The notes below the pieces were generated by a model, which made no database searches, had not been told where the DNA came from, and saw nothing but the letters and a program-made list of their open reading frames with translations. A program made the position numbers and the translations under genes. Below, piece after piece: positions 44,183 to 52,597 of a DNA stretch of 64,000 nucleotides (the first letter of the stretch is position 1; each line of letters starts with the position of its first letter). The DNA lies in assembly GCA_041397645.1 (NCBI GenBank), contig JAWKWE010000007.1:124001-188000 (forward strand), read 5' to 3'. This stretch comes from Hyphomicrobiaceae bacterium (GTDB lineage Bacteria > Pseudomonadota > Alphaproteobacteria > Rhizobiales > Hyphomicrobiaceae).

Positions 44183-44509
44183 AACGGTGCAATCGGACCC
44201 GGTTTGTCACATCAAGACGGCCAAACCAGCCGACTTAGCCGCGCATACTAGCATGATCGGCGGGTACGGAGGATGGTGTTTGGCAACACGCCTGTGGGGG
44301 TTGATCAGTCCCAACTTACGAGGGTCTTACGAGGAGAGCCCGCTAGATATTTTCCGTCGCCAGCGCGTTTGCGCGGACACGCTCGTCTTCCGCATCCACG
44401 CGCATCGGCCAAAGCTCAGACACGCGTAGGCTGAAATTTTGAGGAAGCCGGGTGAGTTGCGTCTATCGCTTCTTGCGCCGCCGACGCCAGAGAACGAACA
44501 CGCCTCCCG
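44183..44509. other. Intergenic stretch without a convincing gene
   Basis: Frames on both strands (for example 80 codons at 44187, plus) have no start signal or protein-like composition. At 44470-44509 on the minus strand lies a basic tail, FVLWRRRRKKR, in the frame -1 to the 25-codon peptide listed next. Confidence 0.4.
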
Positions 44510-44587
44510 CTAGCGTTCGAACTTAAGCGCCAGCGCGAGCACCATCGAGACTACAATCAAACCCGCACGTAGAAGGTCGCTTCTCAT
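44510..44587 (-). CDS. 25-residue membrane peptide coupled to the exosortase-like gene
   Basis: ATG overlaps the stop of the exosortase-like gene (ATGA, 44584-44587). The peptide starts MRSDLLRAG and is one hydrophobic helix ending LKFER. In the -1 frame the DNA continues TLAGGVFVLWRRRRKKR-stop (to 44470), a hydrophobic-then-arginine end like exosortase sorting tails, so either a frameshift or a split gene is possible. Very short; confidence is limited. Confidence 0.35.
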   Translation of the reverse strand: MRSDLLRAGLIVVSMVLALALKFER

Positions 44588-45399
44588 GGGCGGCTCAACC
44601 AATTACCCAGAGTGAGAACCGTCAAAGCCTGGAACCCGTCGAACACGTTTGCGCCTATCGGCCCGTGTACCATCGTGTAGCTATCCGCCGACCACGCCAT
44701 GGCCCCAAGCCGGATCAGGTTTGCGCCGAGGAGAAGCACGCTCAACATAACGGCCGATTGCCAAAGGCGATCGAGATTGATCCGTCCCAATAGCAAGGCG
44801 ACGCCAACCAGTGAAACCAATGCTGACGGCAGCGCATTGAGCGTCGTGCATCGCGTCATCAAAATAAGACTGTGCCCTTCGGGATCGCCGATGACGTTCC
44901 CTGTCTGCACGATATCGGGCCTGAGACTCGCCAGCAGCTTGCCAAGCAGAAAGGCTTCCGATGTCGTAACCGGCCCCGCTATGAGCTTAATGATCACAGA
45001 CGACCACAGCGCGGTTGCCGCGATGGCTAGAAACATCAGCGCACGCTTGCGCCGTTCCCCAATCGAGGTGGCAGCCTGACACCCGGCATAGATCAAAAGA
45101 GCAAACCATGAGACTGCGCTGCTCGGCACCAGAACCAGCATCACGGTCACAGCATCGAGCGCGAGGGCAAACCGTGGGCGGCCAACCTCACCCGTTCCCA
45201 TGCTCAACCGGGTAGCCACGAACAGGCTGACCAGCAGGAAGGGACCGATCCCGGCACCAAGCAGCCCGTGCCCCTGAGTCAGGGACTCGGCGATGCGCAC
45301 GGCGAGCGCGTTGACGACAGCCCCGAGCATGACCAGCGTCGGCAAGGCAACGCCAATCGGCAAAGTCCTCAAACCTGCACGCACCGTCCGCGCCTGCAC
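44584..45399 (-). CDS. Exosortase/archaeosortase-like membrane protein
   Basis: 271 residues, about seven membrane helices. The exosortase catalytic triad appears in order and roughly at the right spacing: Cys184 (MTRCTTLNALPSALVSL), Arg230 (GANLIRLGAMAW) and His245 (VHGPIGANVFDG). Exosortases cleave and process proteins with a C-terminal tripartite signal, usually beside polysaccharide genes. No such cluster or clear PEP-CTERM substrate is here, apart from the odd tail next door. GTG 45399 has GGAGG 7 bases upstream; TTG 45429 is an alternative. The assignment rests on motif order and topology. Confidence 0.65.
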   Translation of the reverse strand: MQARTVRAGLRTLPIGVALPTLVMLGAVVNALAVRIAESLTQGHGLLGAGIGPFLLVSLFVATRLSMGTGEVGRPRFALALDAVTVMLVLVPSSAVSWFALLIYAGCQAATSIGERRKRALMFLAIAATALWSSVIIKLIAGPVTTSEAFLLGKLLASLRPDIVQTGNVIGDPEGHSLILMTRCTTLNALPSALVSLVGVALLLGRINLDRLWQSAVMLSVLLLGANLIRLGAMAWSADSYTMVHGPIGANVFDGFQALTVLTLGNWLSRP

Positions 45400-45493
45400 G
45401 ACCTCGCCTCCGGCTCTACCGGGCGACAAGTTTGACGCAAGAGTCTTACGCGACTGCTAACCTCTGGTCGCCGCTCGCGCGACGCCACGAGCC

Positions 45494-46180
45494 TCAGCCC
45501 ATGCTGACGGAGCGCGCGCGGCCATGGGCTTGGCGCTCCACACGCAGCGTAACGATGCCGAAAATGATCCAGACACCATAAAAGGCCAATCCGCCAAGCA
45601 GGATGACGGCACCAGGCACTGGGCCTATGGCGGCTCGATCGACAAACTGGCCGAAGCTCTCGACGGCAGAAGGATGTATCGCAATCTTGCCGAGGTACGC
45701 GAGAGCTTGAATGAGCAGAAGCCAGGCGTAGGTGCGCCTCAAACGCCTGCCCACCGCACGGGCCATGCTGATATGGTGGCGCGGCTCGCAATAATCGCGC
45801 GCCAGCACCAGTTCCCAATCTTCTTTACTTGCTCCGTCTTCTCCGCGCAGCATGGGAGCATAGAAATGCGTTTCCAACCATCGCGCACGAGCACGCCAGA
45901 CGTTGAAATAGCGATAACGTCGGGCCTCAAATAGCAGAAATACGACGATAAGAATACCGATGAGAATGAGCGGCAGCGCAGACGCATCCGGGTGCGAATA
46001 GGAAGCCGACATTGCAAGGCCAAGAGCGGCGACGGCCCAGTTCGTCGTGTTGTCGAGCCGCGTACGCCAAACGGTGCTCCGGTAAACCTCGCCTCGGTAC
46101 AGATGAGCTATGGCTCCCATCTCCGCAGCGTTGAATGCAGGGAAGTCTTTGTGGGCCGAAGATTGTGGTATCGCCACCAT
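45494..46180 (-). CDS. DUF2270 membrane protein
   Basis: 228 residues resembling DUF2270: an N-terminal cytoplasmic AAEMGAIAHLYRGEVYRSTVWRTRLDNTTNWAV, paired membrane helices (about 45-82), a polar central loop (RWLETHFYAPMLRG, ARDYCEPRHHISMARAVGRRLRRTY), and two or three helices after residue 148. Function unknown. It precedes the exosortase-like gene by 94 bases on the same strand and may share its transcript. Confidence 0.75.
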   Translation of the reverse strand: MVAIPQSSAHKDFPAFNAAEMGAIAHLYRGEVYRSTVWRTRLDNTTNWAVAALGLAMSASYSHPDASALPLILIGILIVVFLLFEARRYRYFNVWRARARWLETHFYAPMLRGEDGASKEDWELVLARDYCEPRHHISMARAVGRRLRRTYAWLLLIQALAYLGKIAIHPSAVESFGQFVDRAAIGPVPGAVILLGGLAFYGVWIIFGIVTLRVERQAHGRARSVSMG

Positions 46181-46314
46181 GAGACACTCTATGCGATAGA
46201 TCTGTGGGAGAAGCTATCCAGTTTCGCCAATTAGAGTTCAGTCTAGCTTGTCGTAGATCGGCCTCAACCTCTAATCGGCAATCTGCTCCGTAGCTTCTTC
46301 GCGGGTGCACAAGG

Positions 46315-47058
46315 CTAATGAGCACCGATCACGCGACGAATAATGAGATCCTCGTCCCGCTGCTTTTCTTCATCGCTGCGTGGCGGGTAGGCGCGCCTCA
46401 ACCGATCAACCTCGCCGGGTGAAGCGATCAGCCTGGCGACCGCATCACCGTTGATCATGCGCGGATCGCACGGACCAGCGAGCGCATCTACGCGTCCAGT
46501 ATAAATGACCCTGTTCGATCGCCGGTCCCTTACTTCGCCGGACAGCGAGTTGGTCATCGCAAGAACTGTGACTTCCGGCTCGTCGCGGCCATCGAAGACT
46601 TCAGGCAATGCATTGAGCCAGCAACCGCCATCGCAAATCCTCTCGCGAATAATGTAGGCTTTTCGGTCTTTGGCGGTCTGAGGCAGACTGCCTTTCAACA
46701 CAGTAACATTATCATAGACTTCCAGGATCTTTGGACTATCGGTTTCAAGAACGTCGGAGAGATACCAGCGCCTGGCAAGCTGCCCGCGAAAAACGACGTC
46801 AACGTCGTCCAACGCATCGATCAGAACACGAAGACGAAGGTCCTTGCGCATGTCTTCCGAAACTGACGCGCTTGCGATTGCAACGTAGTCGGACTGATTG
46901 CCCAACCGGCACTTGCTCGGGGGCCGTGCGAAAACATCACACGGCATCGCGCACAACAGGCTGACCACGAGCCACACGACCATTGCGAAGCTCCAGCGCA
47001 ATCGCAAGCCGGCAATCGTGCCTTTCTCTGTCCGCGAATGGCTCAAACACATCGCCAT
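46315..47058 (-). CDS. Secreted protein of unknown function
   Basis: 247 residues from ATG 47058 (TGGAGG 5 bases upstream). Signal peptide about 20-44 (VVWLVVSLLCAMPCDVFA), then a soluble domain with ADVVFRGQLARRWYLSD-like strands (VVFRGQL, VTVLKGSLPQ), and a paired-Cys segment ICDGGCWL. The middle resembles proteins that describe a metal- or netrin-like beta fold, but I cannot assign a family. It ends with a highly charged helix (PPRSDEEKQRDEDLIIRRV). Confidence 0.6.
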   Translation of the reverse strand: MAMCLSHSRTEKGTIAGLRLRWSFAMVVWLVVSLLCAMPCDVFARPPSKCRLGNQSDYVAIASASVSEDMRKDLRLRVLIDALDDVDVVFRGQLARRWYLSDVLETDSPKILEVYDNVTVLKGSLPQTAKDRKAYIIRERICDGGCWLNALPEVFDGRDEPEVTVLAMTNSLSGEVRDRRSNRVIYTGRVDALAGPCDPRMINGDAVARLIASPGEVDRLRRAYPPRSDEEKQRDEDLIIRRVIGAH

Positions 47059-47194
47059 GTGGGCCTCCAAGGCTAAACGGAGGATAGCCGGAAGACCCAA
47101 CGTCAGCAAATGCGACCGCATTCGCGCGAAAATAACAAGGCGCTGGTCTGGGAAAGATCGAGACCGGCGCCTTGCGGCACAACAAAAACGTCCG

Positions 47195-48145
47195 TCACTT
47201 CAAAGGAACCGCGTCCCGCTCGCAGTCATTCAATTTGAAAACGAGCGCCGCTCTTACGGTATGTATGTCCGCATCAATGTCGGCGCTCATCCCCGGGCCA
47301 TAACCGTCCAGCGCGCTCACCTGATAGCCGTTGTGATGGCTGCTGGAGAAGGACTCGCCCTGGTACCGGGCATACCTATACTCAATCTTTAGGGAGAGAT
47401 TGCTATCGAGTTTGCGTTCGCCGCCAACCCCCATAAACCAACCATGAAGCTCATCTGGAGCTGACAGCGTTGCACCATGCGGTGGCGGAGGCATCATCAT
47501 ATCAAAGGCAGGCATGATCATCGGGCCGCCAAAGTTAATCGACCCATCCAGACTCGCTTCCGTGTAGCCACCAGAAGCAAAGAGAAGAAAATCGGGCCTG
47601 AGCAGCACACCGATACGGGCACCCGCATACCAAGCGTGCTCGAGCGATACTTTTCCGCTCACACTAGAACCCGGACCATTGAGGACCGGCACGTAATTCA
47701 TGTCGCCCGGTTTCTTGATCGGCGCGCTGGAGAACGAACTGTCCGCATCTGGATAAAAGTCAAAATCGAGAAATGCACCGATCAGGAAGCGATTACCAAG
47801 GACCCTGTCGTATCAAATTTGGAGGGTACCAAAGACGTTCCAATCGTCATCACTGAACGATTGAGTTCCAAATCCCATCTGCAGTTGAACCCGATAGATT
47901 TCGGAACACTCAAAACACTCATTATCTCCATCTCCGTGATTACCCTGATTAACATTGACGTTGTGATTGAAGGAGCCGACGCCAATTCCAGCGCCGACGG
48001 AAAGTCCATCCCAGACATATTCATTCGGAGGTGGAGGGCTGTCTTTGAGGCTTCCCACATATTCATCGGCGCGCGCCGATTTGCTCGAAACGAGTGCACT
48101 CATAAGATTGGCTGCGGCAAAAGCCGAGTAACTCAAACGCAACAT
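47195..48145 (-). pseudogene. Outer-membrane beta-barrel (porin/opacity-like) gene with an in-frame TGA
   Basis: Signal peptide (ends SSKSARADEYVG), then an eight-stranded-barrel type protein: WDGLSVGAGIGVGSF, WNVFGTLQI-stop-YDRVLGNRFLIGAFLDFDFY, WYAGARIGVLLRPDFLLFASGGY, LKIEYRYARYQG, HTVRAALVFKLN. The stop TGA (47813-47815) replaces the Gly (GGA) expected in QIGYD. The same frame is open on both sides, so a single G-to-T change interrupts an otherwise intact 316-residue gene. GGGAGAG lies 6 bases before ATG 48145. Either a real pseudogene or a sequence error. Confidence 0.8.
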
Positions 48146-48273
48146 GACTGCTCTCCCGACGCTGAACACCAAAGAAGGAGCGTATTCCAAATGATTGTTT
48201 TTATTCGCAATTCACTGCCGATCTCGCCAGCTCGATTAAGGCTGAACGGAAATCTCAGGCAGCAGCCATAGAC

Positions 48274-48422
48274 TGTTGATAACTTGTGGAAAAGCGATCG
48301 CGTCCATCCGCTGTCATTTCACTGTCGCAGTGATGCGCACCTGCATCGAATGCAGGAAGCAGGACGTGCACGAATGCCAACGCACGCCATTTTTCCACAT
48401 CCCGCGTCGGCCCTGTGCATAA
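48274..48422. promoter_or_regulatory. Cluster of DnaA-box-like 9-mers around two palindromes
   Basis: Within the gene-free spacer 48146-48673: TGTGGAAAA (48285-48293; TTTTCCACA on minus), TTTTCCACA (48391-48399) and TGTGCATAA (48414-48422; TTATGCACA on minus) fit the DnaA consensus TTWTNCACA. TGTTGATAA (48274-48282) is one base off. Between them lie TCACTG-TCG-CAGTGA (48319-48333) and CTGCAT-CGA-ATGCAG (48341-48355), both perfect 6-3-6 palindromes. Frames in the spacer on either strand are not convincing genes. Confidence 0.5.
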
Positions 48423-48673
48423 AGCACCCGACGCCAGAGTAGCCGAAACGGCACGGAAGTTCTTAGTACGCAGACCAGCAATTGCTGGTCCAGACATTCA
48501 TTTCGCTCAGCTCCAAAGAGAGATATGGATCAAACAGTGTGTGTCACTTGCGCAACCGGCTCGGCACATTATGGACGTCAGCGACCGCATTGTATGTCTC
48601 AAGCGATCCAACCTCGCTATCGTCGGCTCTCCGGCCAATTGAAGACCGGGCATTTATTTGGGAGTTTATGCCA

Positions 48674-48802
48674 ATGAGATCGATGATCGCTTTGACGTTG
48701 ATTGTCGCCGCAGTCGCATTGGGTGCGTGCCGTCGTGAGGCTGAGTACGTGCCAATGAAACTCGGCGCAGCAGCGCCAGCCGCTGTTCAAGCTGCAAAAT
48801 AA
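48674..48802 (+). CDS. Tiny lipoprotein, 42 aa, copy 1
   Basis: MRSMIALTLIVAAVALGAC is a signal with lipobox LGAC (Cys19). The mature peptide is only 24 residues (RREAEYVPMKLG, then Ala/Pro-rich). ATG 48674 has GGGAG 9 bases upstream and aligns with the second copy at 62866-62994; an ATG at 48668 is too close to that site. A strong terminator follows. Membrane-anchored peptide of unknown role. Confidence 0.8.
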   Translation: MRSMIALTLIVAAVALGACRREAEYVPMKLGAAAPAAVQAAK

Positions 48803-48847
48803 TCATCCGGCGCGGAACTTCCGCGCAATTGATTGTGTCCTAAACAG

Positions 48848-48884
48848 AACTGAGCTCCGCTGCGCCCGGAGCTCAGTTTTTTTA
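48848..48884 (+). terminator. Rho-independent terminator after lipoprotein copy 1
   Basis: Perfect 12-bp stem AACTGAGCTCCG / CGGAGCTCAGTT with a 7-base loop, running into a seven-T tract. Its inner GAGCTCCG also appears in the terminator of copy 2. Confidence 0.9.
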
Positions 48885-48943
48885 TTGGTGGTCGCGCGCG
48901 AGGACCAACTACAAGTTCTTAAGCCCGACGATGCTCTCGTCAC

Positions 48944-49225
48944 TCAAGTCTTGGACTTCAGCCAGAACCAGCGCGCAATCAGAACAATCAAAGACCCTGC
49001 AAACGCTGCAACGATGTCGCGCAGCGAGATCGAGATCTTCTCCAACTCTGGAAACAATCCCACAAGGCGAAACAGCAGCCCACCAATGAGCGCCCCCGCC
49101 AAACCAAGACCTAGATTGCGCGCCCAGCCAAATCCCTGCTTGTCCCAGGTGATCAATAGTCCGGCGAGACTTCCGCCAATCAAACCTACAATGATCCAAA
49201 CGATGAATTGATCTATCGAGGGCAC
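48944..49225 (-). CDS. GlsB/YeaQ/YmgE family membrane stress protein
   Basis: 93 residues, three membrane helices, glycine-rich: IVGLIGGSLAGLLI, GLGLAGALIGGLLFRLVG, with the C-terminal helix IVAAFAGSLIVLIARW. The family (transglycosylase-associated protein) responds to envelope or osmotic stress; no activity is established. GTG start at 49225 with GGAGG 5 bases upstream. Transcribed alone, between the lipoprotein terminator and the secretion locus. Confidence 0.88.
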   Translation of the reverse strand: MPSIDQFIVWIIVGLIGGSLAGLLITWDKQGFGWARNLGLGLAGALIGGLLFRLVGLFPELEKISISLRDIVAAFAGSLIVLIARWFWLKSKT

Positions 49226-49364
49226 TTCTCCCTCCTATTGGTTCAAAAATTGCCTTTTCAGATTTGTCAGAATACCACACGCCGCGCATGTGAGCACGCG
49301 CATGATCATGCGTAGAATTAATTGCTTACTTGGGGCGGGCTCATGGGCGGATCACAGCCTACTC

Positions 49365-50669
49365 TTACCGTTCGCGGAATGCGCGACTGAATTGATCCAT
49401 CACGGGTTTTACGAAGTAGGATAACGCGGTCCGCTTATCTGTCGTAACGTAGACCTCCACCGGCATCCCCGGGACGATCTTCTTGCCGAGCGATAGGGAG
49501 GGATCAAGGAAATCTACGACCGCGCGGGCTAGATAGTAGTCCTGACGGTCCTTCTGATCCCGGCTGATGTCTGCCGAGACGTAAGAGACAGAACCTTCCA
49601 CTTCAGGCGTGGTGCGTTGATTGAAGGACGTGAAGCGCAAGCGTGCCTGCTGACCTAGATGCACCTGGTCAATCTGTGCCGGGGGAACCTTGAACTCGAT
49701 AGCCAGCGTCTCGGAGGCCGGAACGATCAGCATAATCTGCTCTGCCGGGCTGATGACGCCTCCCACGGTATGCACGTTGAGCTCATGGACTACACCGGAT
49801 TGAGGCGCCTTGATCTCCATGTGCTCCAGGCGATCTCGGGCGGCGACGCGGCGCTCGACCAATTCGTCGATGCGTGTATCAACGGTGCGAATTTCGCGTT
49901 GGGCTTCCGTGCGTGCAGACTGCAGCAAGGTCAGGATCTGCTGTTCAACCTCGCTTATCTGCCCCATCGTGCGCGCTTCCAGCGCCATGAAATTTCCGCG
50001 ATCTCCATCGATCCGGGCCTCCTCGCGTTGCAGCGCGTAGACTCGACTTACGGGGACGAGGTTTTTCCTCAATAGCTCTTCGGCGCTTCCGAGCTCTTTA
50101 CGGATCAGTTCCAGCTCGTGGGTTTTTGCGGTCTTTTGTACGTCGTATCCCTTTTGCTCTTGCGTCAACTGCTCGATGCGTTGGTGGAGTTGATTTTCCT
50201 GTCCCTGCCGCATTGTCTTGTTGTGCTCAAAGAGCCTCGTCTCGCCCTCGATGATTGAATTTGACGCTTCGTTCTCGATCACGCTTTGCGGGAAAGTCAA
50301 CGTATCGGCCAACTGCTGCTCGGCATCGAGCCGCGCCCTTCGGCTGCGAAGCTCCAATAGCTGGGTCTCGATGATCGACAGCTCGGCGCGGACCTGGGTA
50401 TCGTCAAGCTTGATTAGAACGTCGCCATCCATGACGTTGTCGCCGTTCTTGACCGCAATTTCCGTAACCAGCCCCCCGTAAAGGTGCTGGATGCGTTTAC
50501 TATGGTGGTCGATGACGACCGCGCCATGGGAGATAACGGCACCTGCAAGCTCCGCCGTCGCCGCCCAACCGCCAACCCCGCCGACCAACAATGCGATGGC
50601 AAATATCGCGACACCGATCCGCCAAGCGACGCCATAGCTCTGGCGCTTGCCCATTTCTGACTTTCCCAT
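49365..50669 (-). CDS. Type I secretion HlyD-family periplasmic adaptor
   Basis: 434 residues: membrane anchor (about 14-34), lipoyl-type half domain (VKNGDNVMDGDVLIKLDD), long coiled coil (90-270), second lipoyl half (MEIKAPQSGVVHELNVHTVGGVISP) and a beta domain (LRFTSFNQRTTPEVEGSVSYVSAD). Connects the ABC exporter to TolC. Last gene of the locus, 26 bases after the second RTX protein. No TolC gene is present. Confidence 0.93.
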   Translation of the reverse strand: MGKSEMGKRQSYGVAWRIGVAIFAIALLVGGVGGWAATAELAGAVISHGAVVIDHHSKRIQHLYGGLVTEIAVKNGDNVMDGDVLIKLDDTQVRAELSIIETQLLELRSRRARLDAEQQLADTLTFPQSVIENEASNSIIEGETRLFEHNKTMRQGQENQLHQRIEQLTQEQKGYDVQKTAKTHELELIRKELGSAEELLRKNLVPVSRVYALQREEARIDGDRGNFMALEARTMGQISEVEQQILTLLQSARTEAQREIRTVDTRIDELVERRVAARDRLEHMEIKAPQSGVVHELNVHTVGGVISPAEQIMLIVPASETLAIEFKVPPAQIDQVHLGQQARLRFTSFNQRTTPEVEGSVSYVSADISRDQKDRQDYYLARAVVDFLDPSLSLGKKIVPGMPVEVYVTTDKRTALSYFVKPVMDQFSRAFRER

Positions 50670-50695
50670 GAACTTATCGAACCTCGCACTGTTCG

Positions 50696-52597
50696 TTACG
50701 AAACACCGTAGAAGTCATCCGACTTCAGATCATGCTCGCCCAACAGATCAACCCAAAGATCATCACTCCCTGCATCGCTCCTGTGGCCCCACACAATGGT
50801 ATGTTCGCCGTCATCCTTGAGTTCGAATTTGAAACCGAGCGCGCCGAGCGAAATCGGTGAAATGTCGTTGTCAGCCAACAGTTGCCCTATAAACTTGAAT
50901 AACTGCACTTCGGGGCTTTCGCTGTAGGCGTCGATACGGCTGACGTCGATTTTATCGCCGCTTTCGAAATCCATAATCTTATCCATGGTTTCGGGATTTC
51001 CGGCATCGGAGTCATGGCCCGTGAAGGCAAACGTGTCATTTCCGGGACCGCCCGTGAATGTGTTTGTCGATTGATCATCGATCAGCAGGTCGTTGCCATC
51101 ACCTGCGATCACATTTTCAACATCGATCAATCGGTCATTGCCGATTTCACTCCCCGTCGCCTCGCCTGCGAGCAGGTCCACAGTGATGTCGGAATGGATC
51201 GCGGAAGCGTCGTAAGTATCAACACCTTCACCACCGTCAAAAAGGTCGTTGCCGTCGCTGATTTGGGTTGCATCCCCCGATTGGGGAAGCTGTGTTCCTG
51301 CTACGAATGTGTCGTTGCCACTCCCTCCAAAAACAACATCGTCGCCCAGACCACCATGGACGATATCATTGCCCCCACCGGCAAAGACGAGGTCATCACC
51401 GGCTCCCGCGAACACGACATCGTCGCCATTCCCGGCCTGAACTATGTCGTCGCCATCTCCGGCGTCGATAATGTCGTTACCATCCCCACCATTGACCATG
51501 TCCCCGCCCGCTCCGGCAAAGACGATGTCGTCGTCAGCCGTCGCATCGATGTCGTCACTGCTGTATGTACCGAAAATAACGTCACTCGAAGAGGTGCCGA
51601 TGGGCGCGATGCCAGCCTCGCCCTCCTCCGGCTCGATCACATGATCCGGCACAACTTCGAGCTGAGCCACTTGGGCGACCTTGTTATCACCATCAGTGAC
51701 AAAATAAGAAAACTTCACCGTGCCTGTGTCATCTACCGTAGGTGCAAAAACCCAGGTCCCATCGTCATGTTGGTAGATCGCTCCGGACGACACCGAAAGA
51801 TCGGAAATTGTCAGATGGTCGCCCTCGACATCGCTTGCGTGTTGCAGCAGCTGGGCCAGCCCGATGAGAACGGCGTGATTGATGTACACATCCGGCAATA
51901 CCACGCTGCGCAGCAGCGTTGGCGCGGTGTTTCGCTGTGCCGAAGGTGCACTCTGCTGCTCTTGATCCTTTATGGGCTTTCCCGATTCGGGAGTCGCTTC
52001 GATGGAGGCGCTACCATCTGTATTTTTTGGAGCGGTAGATCTTGTCCCTTCGCCATCACTCGCATTGGATGCCGAACCGCCGGATCCGCCGCCGCCTCCC
52101 TGGCTCACGGCGTGCGGGATTTGTGAGAAGCGGAACAGATCTGTCGCATGTGCGATCGCAACGCCGTGCGATCCGTGCGCCACTTCCGGGGGCAGATTAA
52201 GACTTGAGTTGTCATTATTCGCGCGTGGCAGATCGGGCTCCTCACGCATGGACTCATGAGATCGAGGCGCAGAAGAGAGCGATTTTAGTTGCGGCATTAA
52301 CTCGCCGTCTTTTTTGTCTTTCTGCGCTGTTTCCAAGTCGCCCTGCCCCTCATCGGCCTGTGATTGCCCGTGAAGGGCTGCGCGCGCGACGTCATCGGCC
52401 CAGTCCGAGCCAAGAGTTCCTGTCGTATCACCCGCAGAAGCGAAGCCGAATAGCTGCTTCAAAAGTGTCAAGCCCGCGGCCGCCAGCAATGCAATTGAGC
52501 CGTTCGTCAAATGACGCCCTGCCGGCTCCTCCCAAGAATAGAGGCGCTGTTTCGAGCCAATGGATTTGGCCGTTACCGTTTTCAGTTCGTGGCCCAT
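50696..52597 (-). CDS. RTX/VCBS-type secreted protein
   Basis: 633 residues. A hydrophobic segment (about 34-52, SIALLAAAGLTLLKQLFGF) is followed by an acidic low-complexity linker, a cadherin-like/VCBS domain (about 255-320, DHLTISDLSVSSGAIYQHDDG), RTX nonapeptides (about 350-430), and a C-terminal domain ending in a hydrophobic LWVDLLGEHDLKSDDFYGVS, which may carry the type I secretion signal. The start overlaps the ABC gene's end by 16 bases. The membrane-like N-terminal segment is unusual for a freely secreted RTX protein and suggests surface retention. Confidence 0.85.
   Translation of the reverse strand: MGHELKTVTAKSIGSKQRLYSWEEPAGRHLTNGSIALLAAAGLTLLKQLFGFASAGDTTGTLGSDWADDVARAALHGQSQADEGQGDLETAQKDKKDGELMPQLKSLSSAPRSHESMREEPDLPRANNDNSSLNLPPEVAHGSHGVAIAHATDLFRFSQIPHAVSQGGGGGSGGSASNASDGEGTRSTAPKNTDGSASIEATPESGKPIKDQEQQSAPSAQRNTAPTLLRSVVLPDVYINHAVLIGLAQLLQHASDVEGDHLTISDLSVSSGAIYQHDDGTWVFAPTVDDTGTVKFSYFVTDGDNKVAQVAQLEVVPDHVIEPEEGEAGIAPIGTSSSDVIFGTYSSDDIDATADDDIVFAGAGGDMVNGGDGNDIIDAGDGDDIVQAGNGDDVVFAGAGDDLVFAGGGNDIVHGGLGDDVVFGGSGNDTFVAGTQLPQSGDATQISDGNDLFDGGEGVDTYDASAIHSDITVDLLAGEATGSEIGNDRLIDVENVIAGDGNDLLIDDQSTNTFTGGPGNDTFAFTGHDSDAGNPETMDKIMDFESGDKIDVSRIDAYSESPEVQLFKFIGQLLADNDISPISLGALGFKFELKDDGEHTIVWGHRSDAGSDDLWVDLLGEHDLKSDDFYGVS
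51330..51560 (-). repeat. RTX calcium-binding nonapeptide repeats
   Basis: Roughly nine tandem GGxGxDxxx units (GGDGNDIID, AGDGDDIVQ, AGNGDDVVF, AGAGDDLVF, AGGGNDIVH and so on) in the 633-residue protein. They fold into a Ca-bound parallel beta roll after export. The antisense strand shows long open frames here only because of the repeat. Confidence 0.9.

Noticed and set aside
47813..47815. TGA in the barrel gene read as selenocysteine
   Set aside because: Position corresponds to a Gly next to a barrel strand, with no redox motif and no SECIS-like hairpin obvious just downstream. A nonsense change is simpler.
51014..52126. Long plus-strand frame (370 codons) opposite the RTX protein, and similar ones at 54611, 55306, 57070 and 58585
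   Set aside because: They are antisense to repeat-rich coding DNA whose GAC/GGC-based codons leave the reverse frames free of stops. No start signals or domains.
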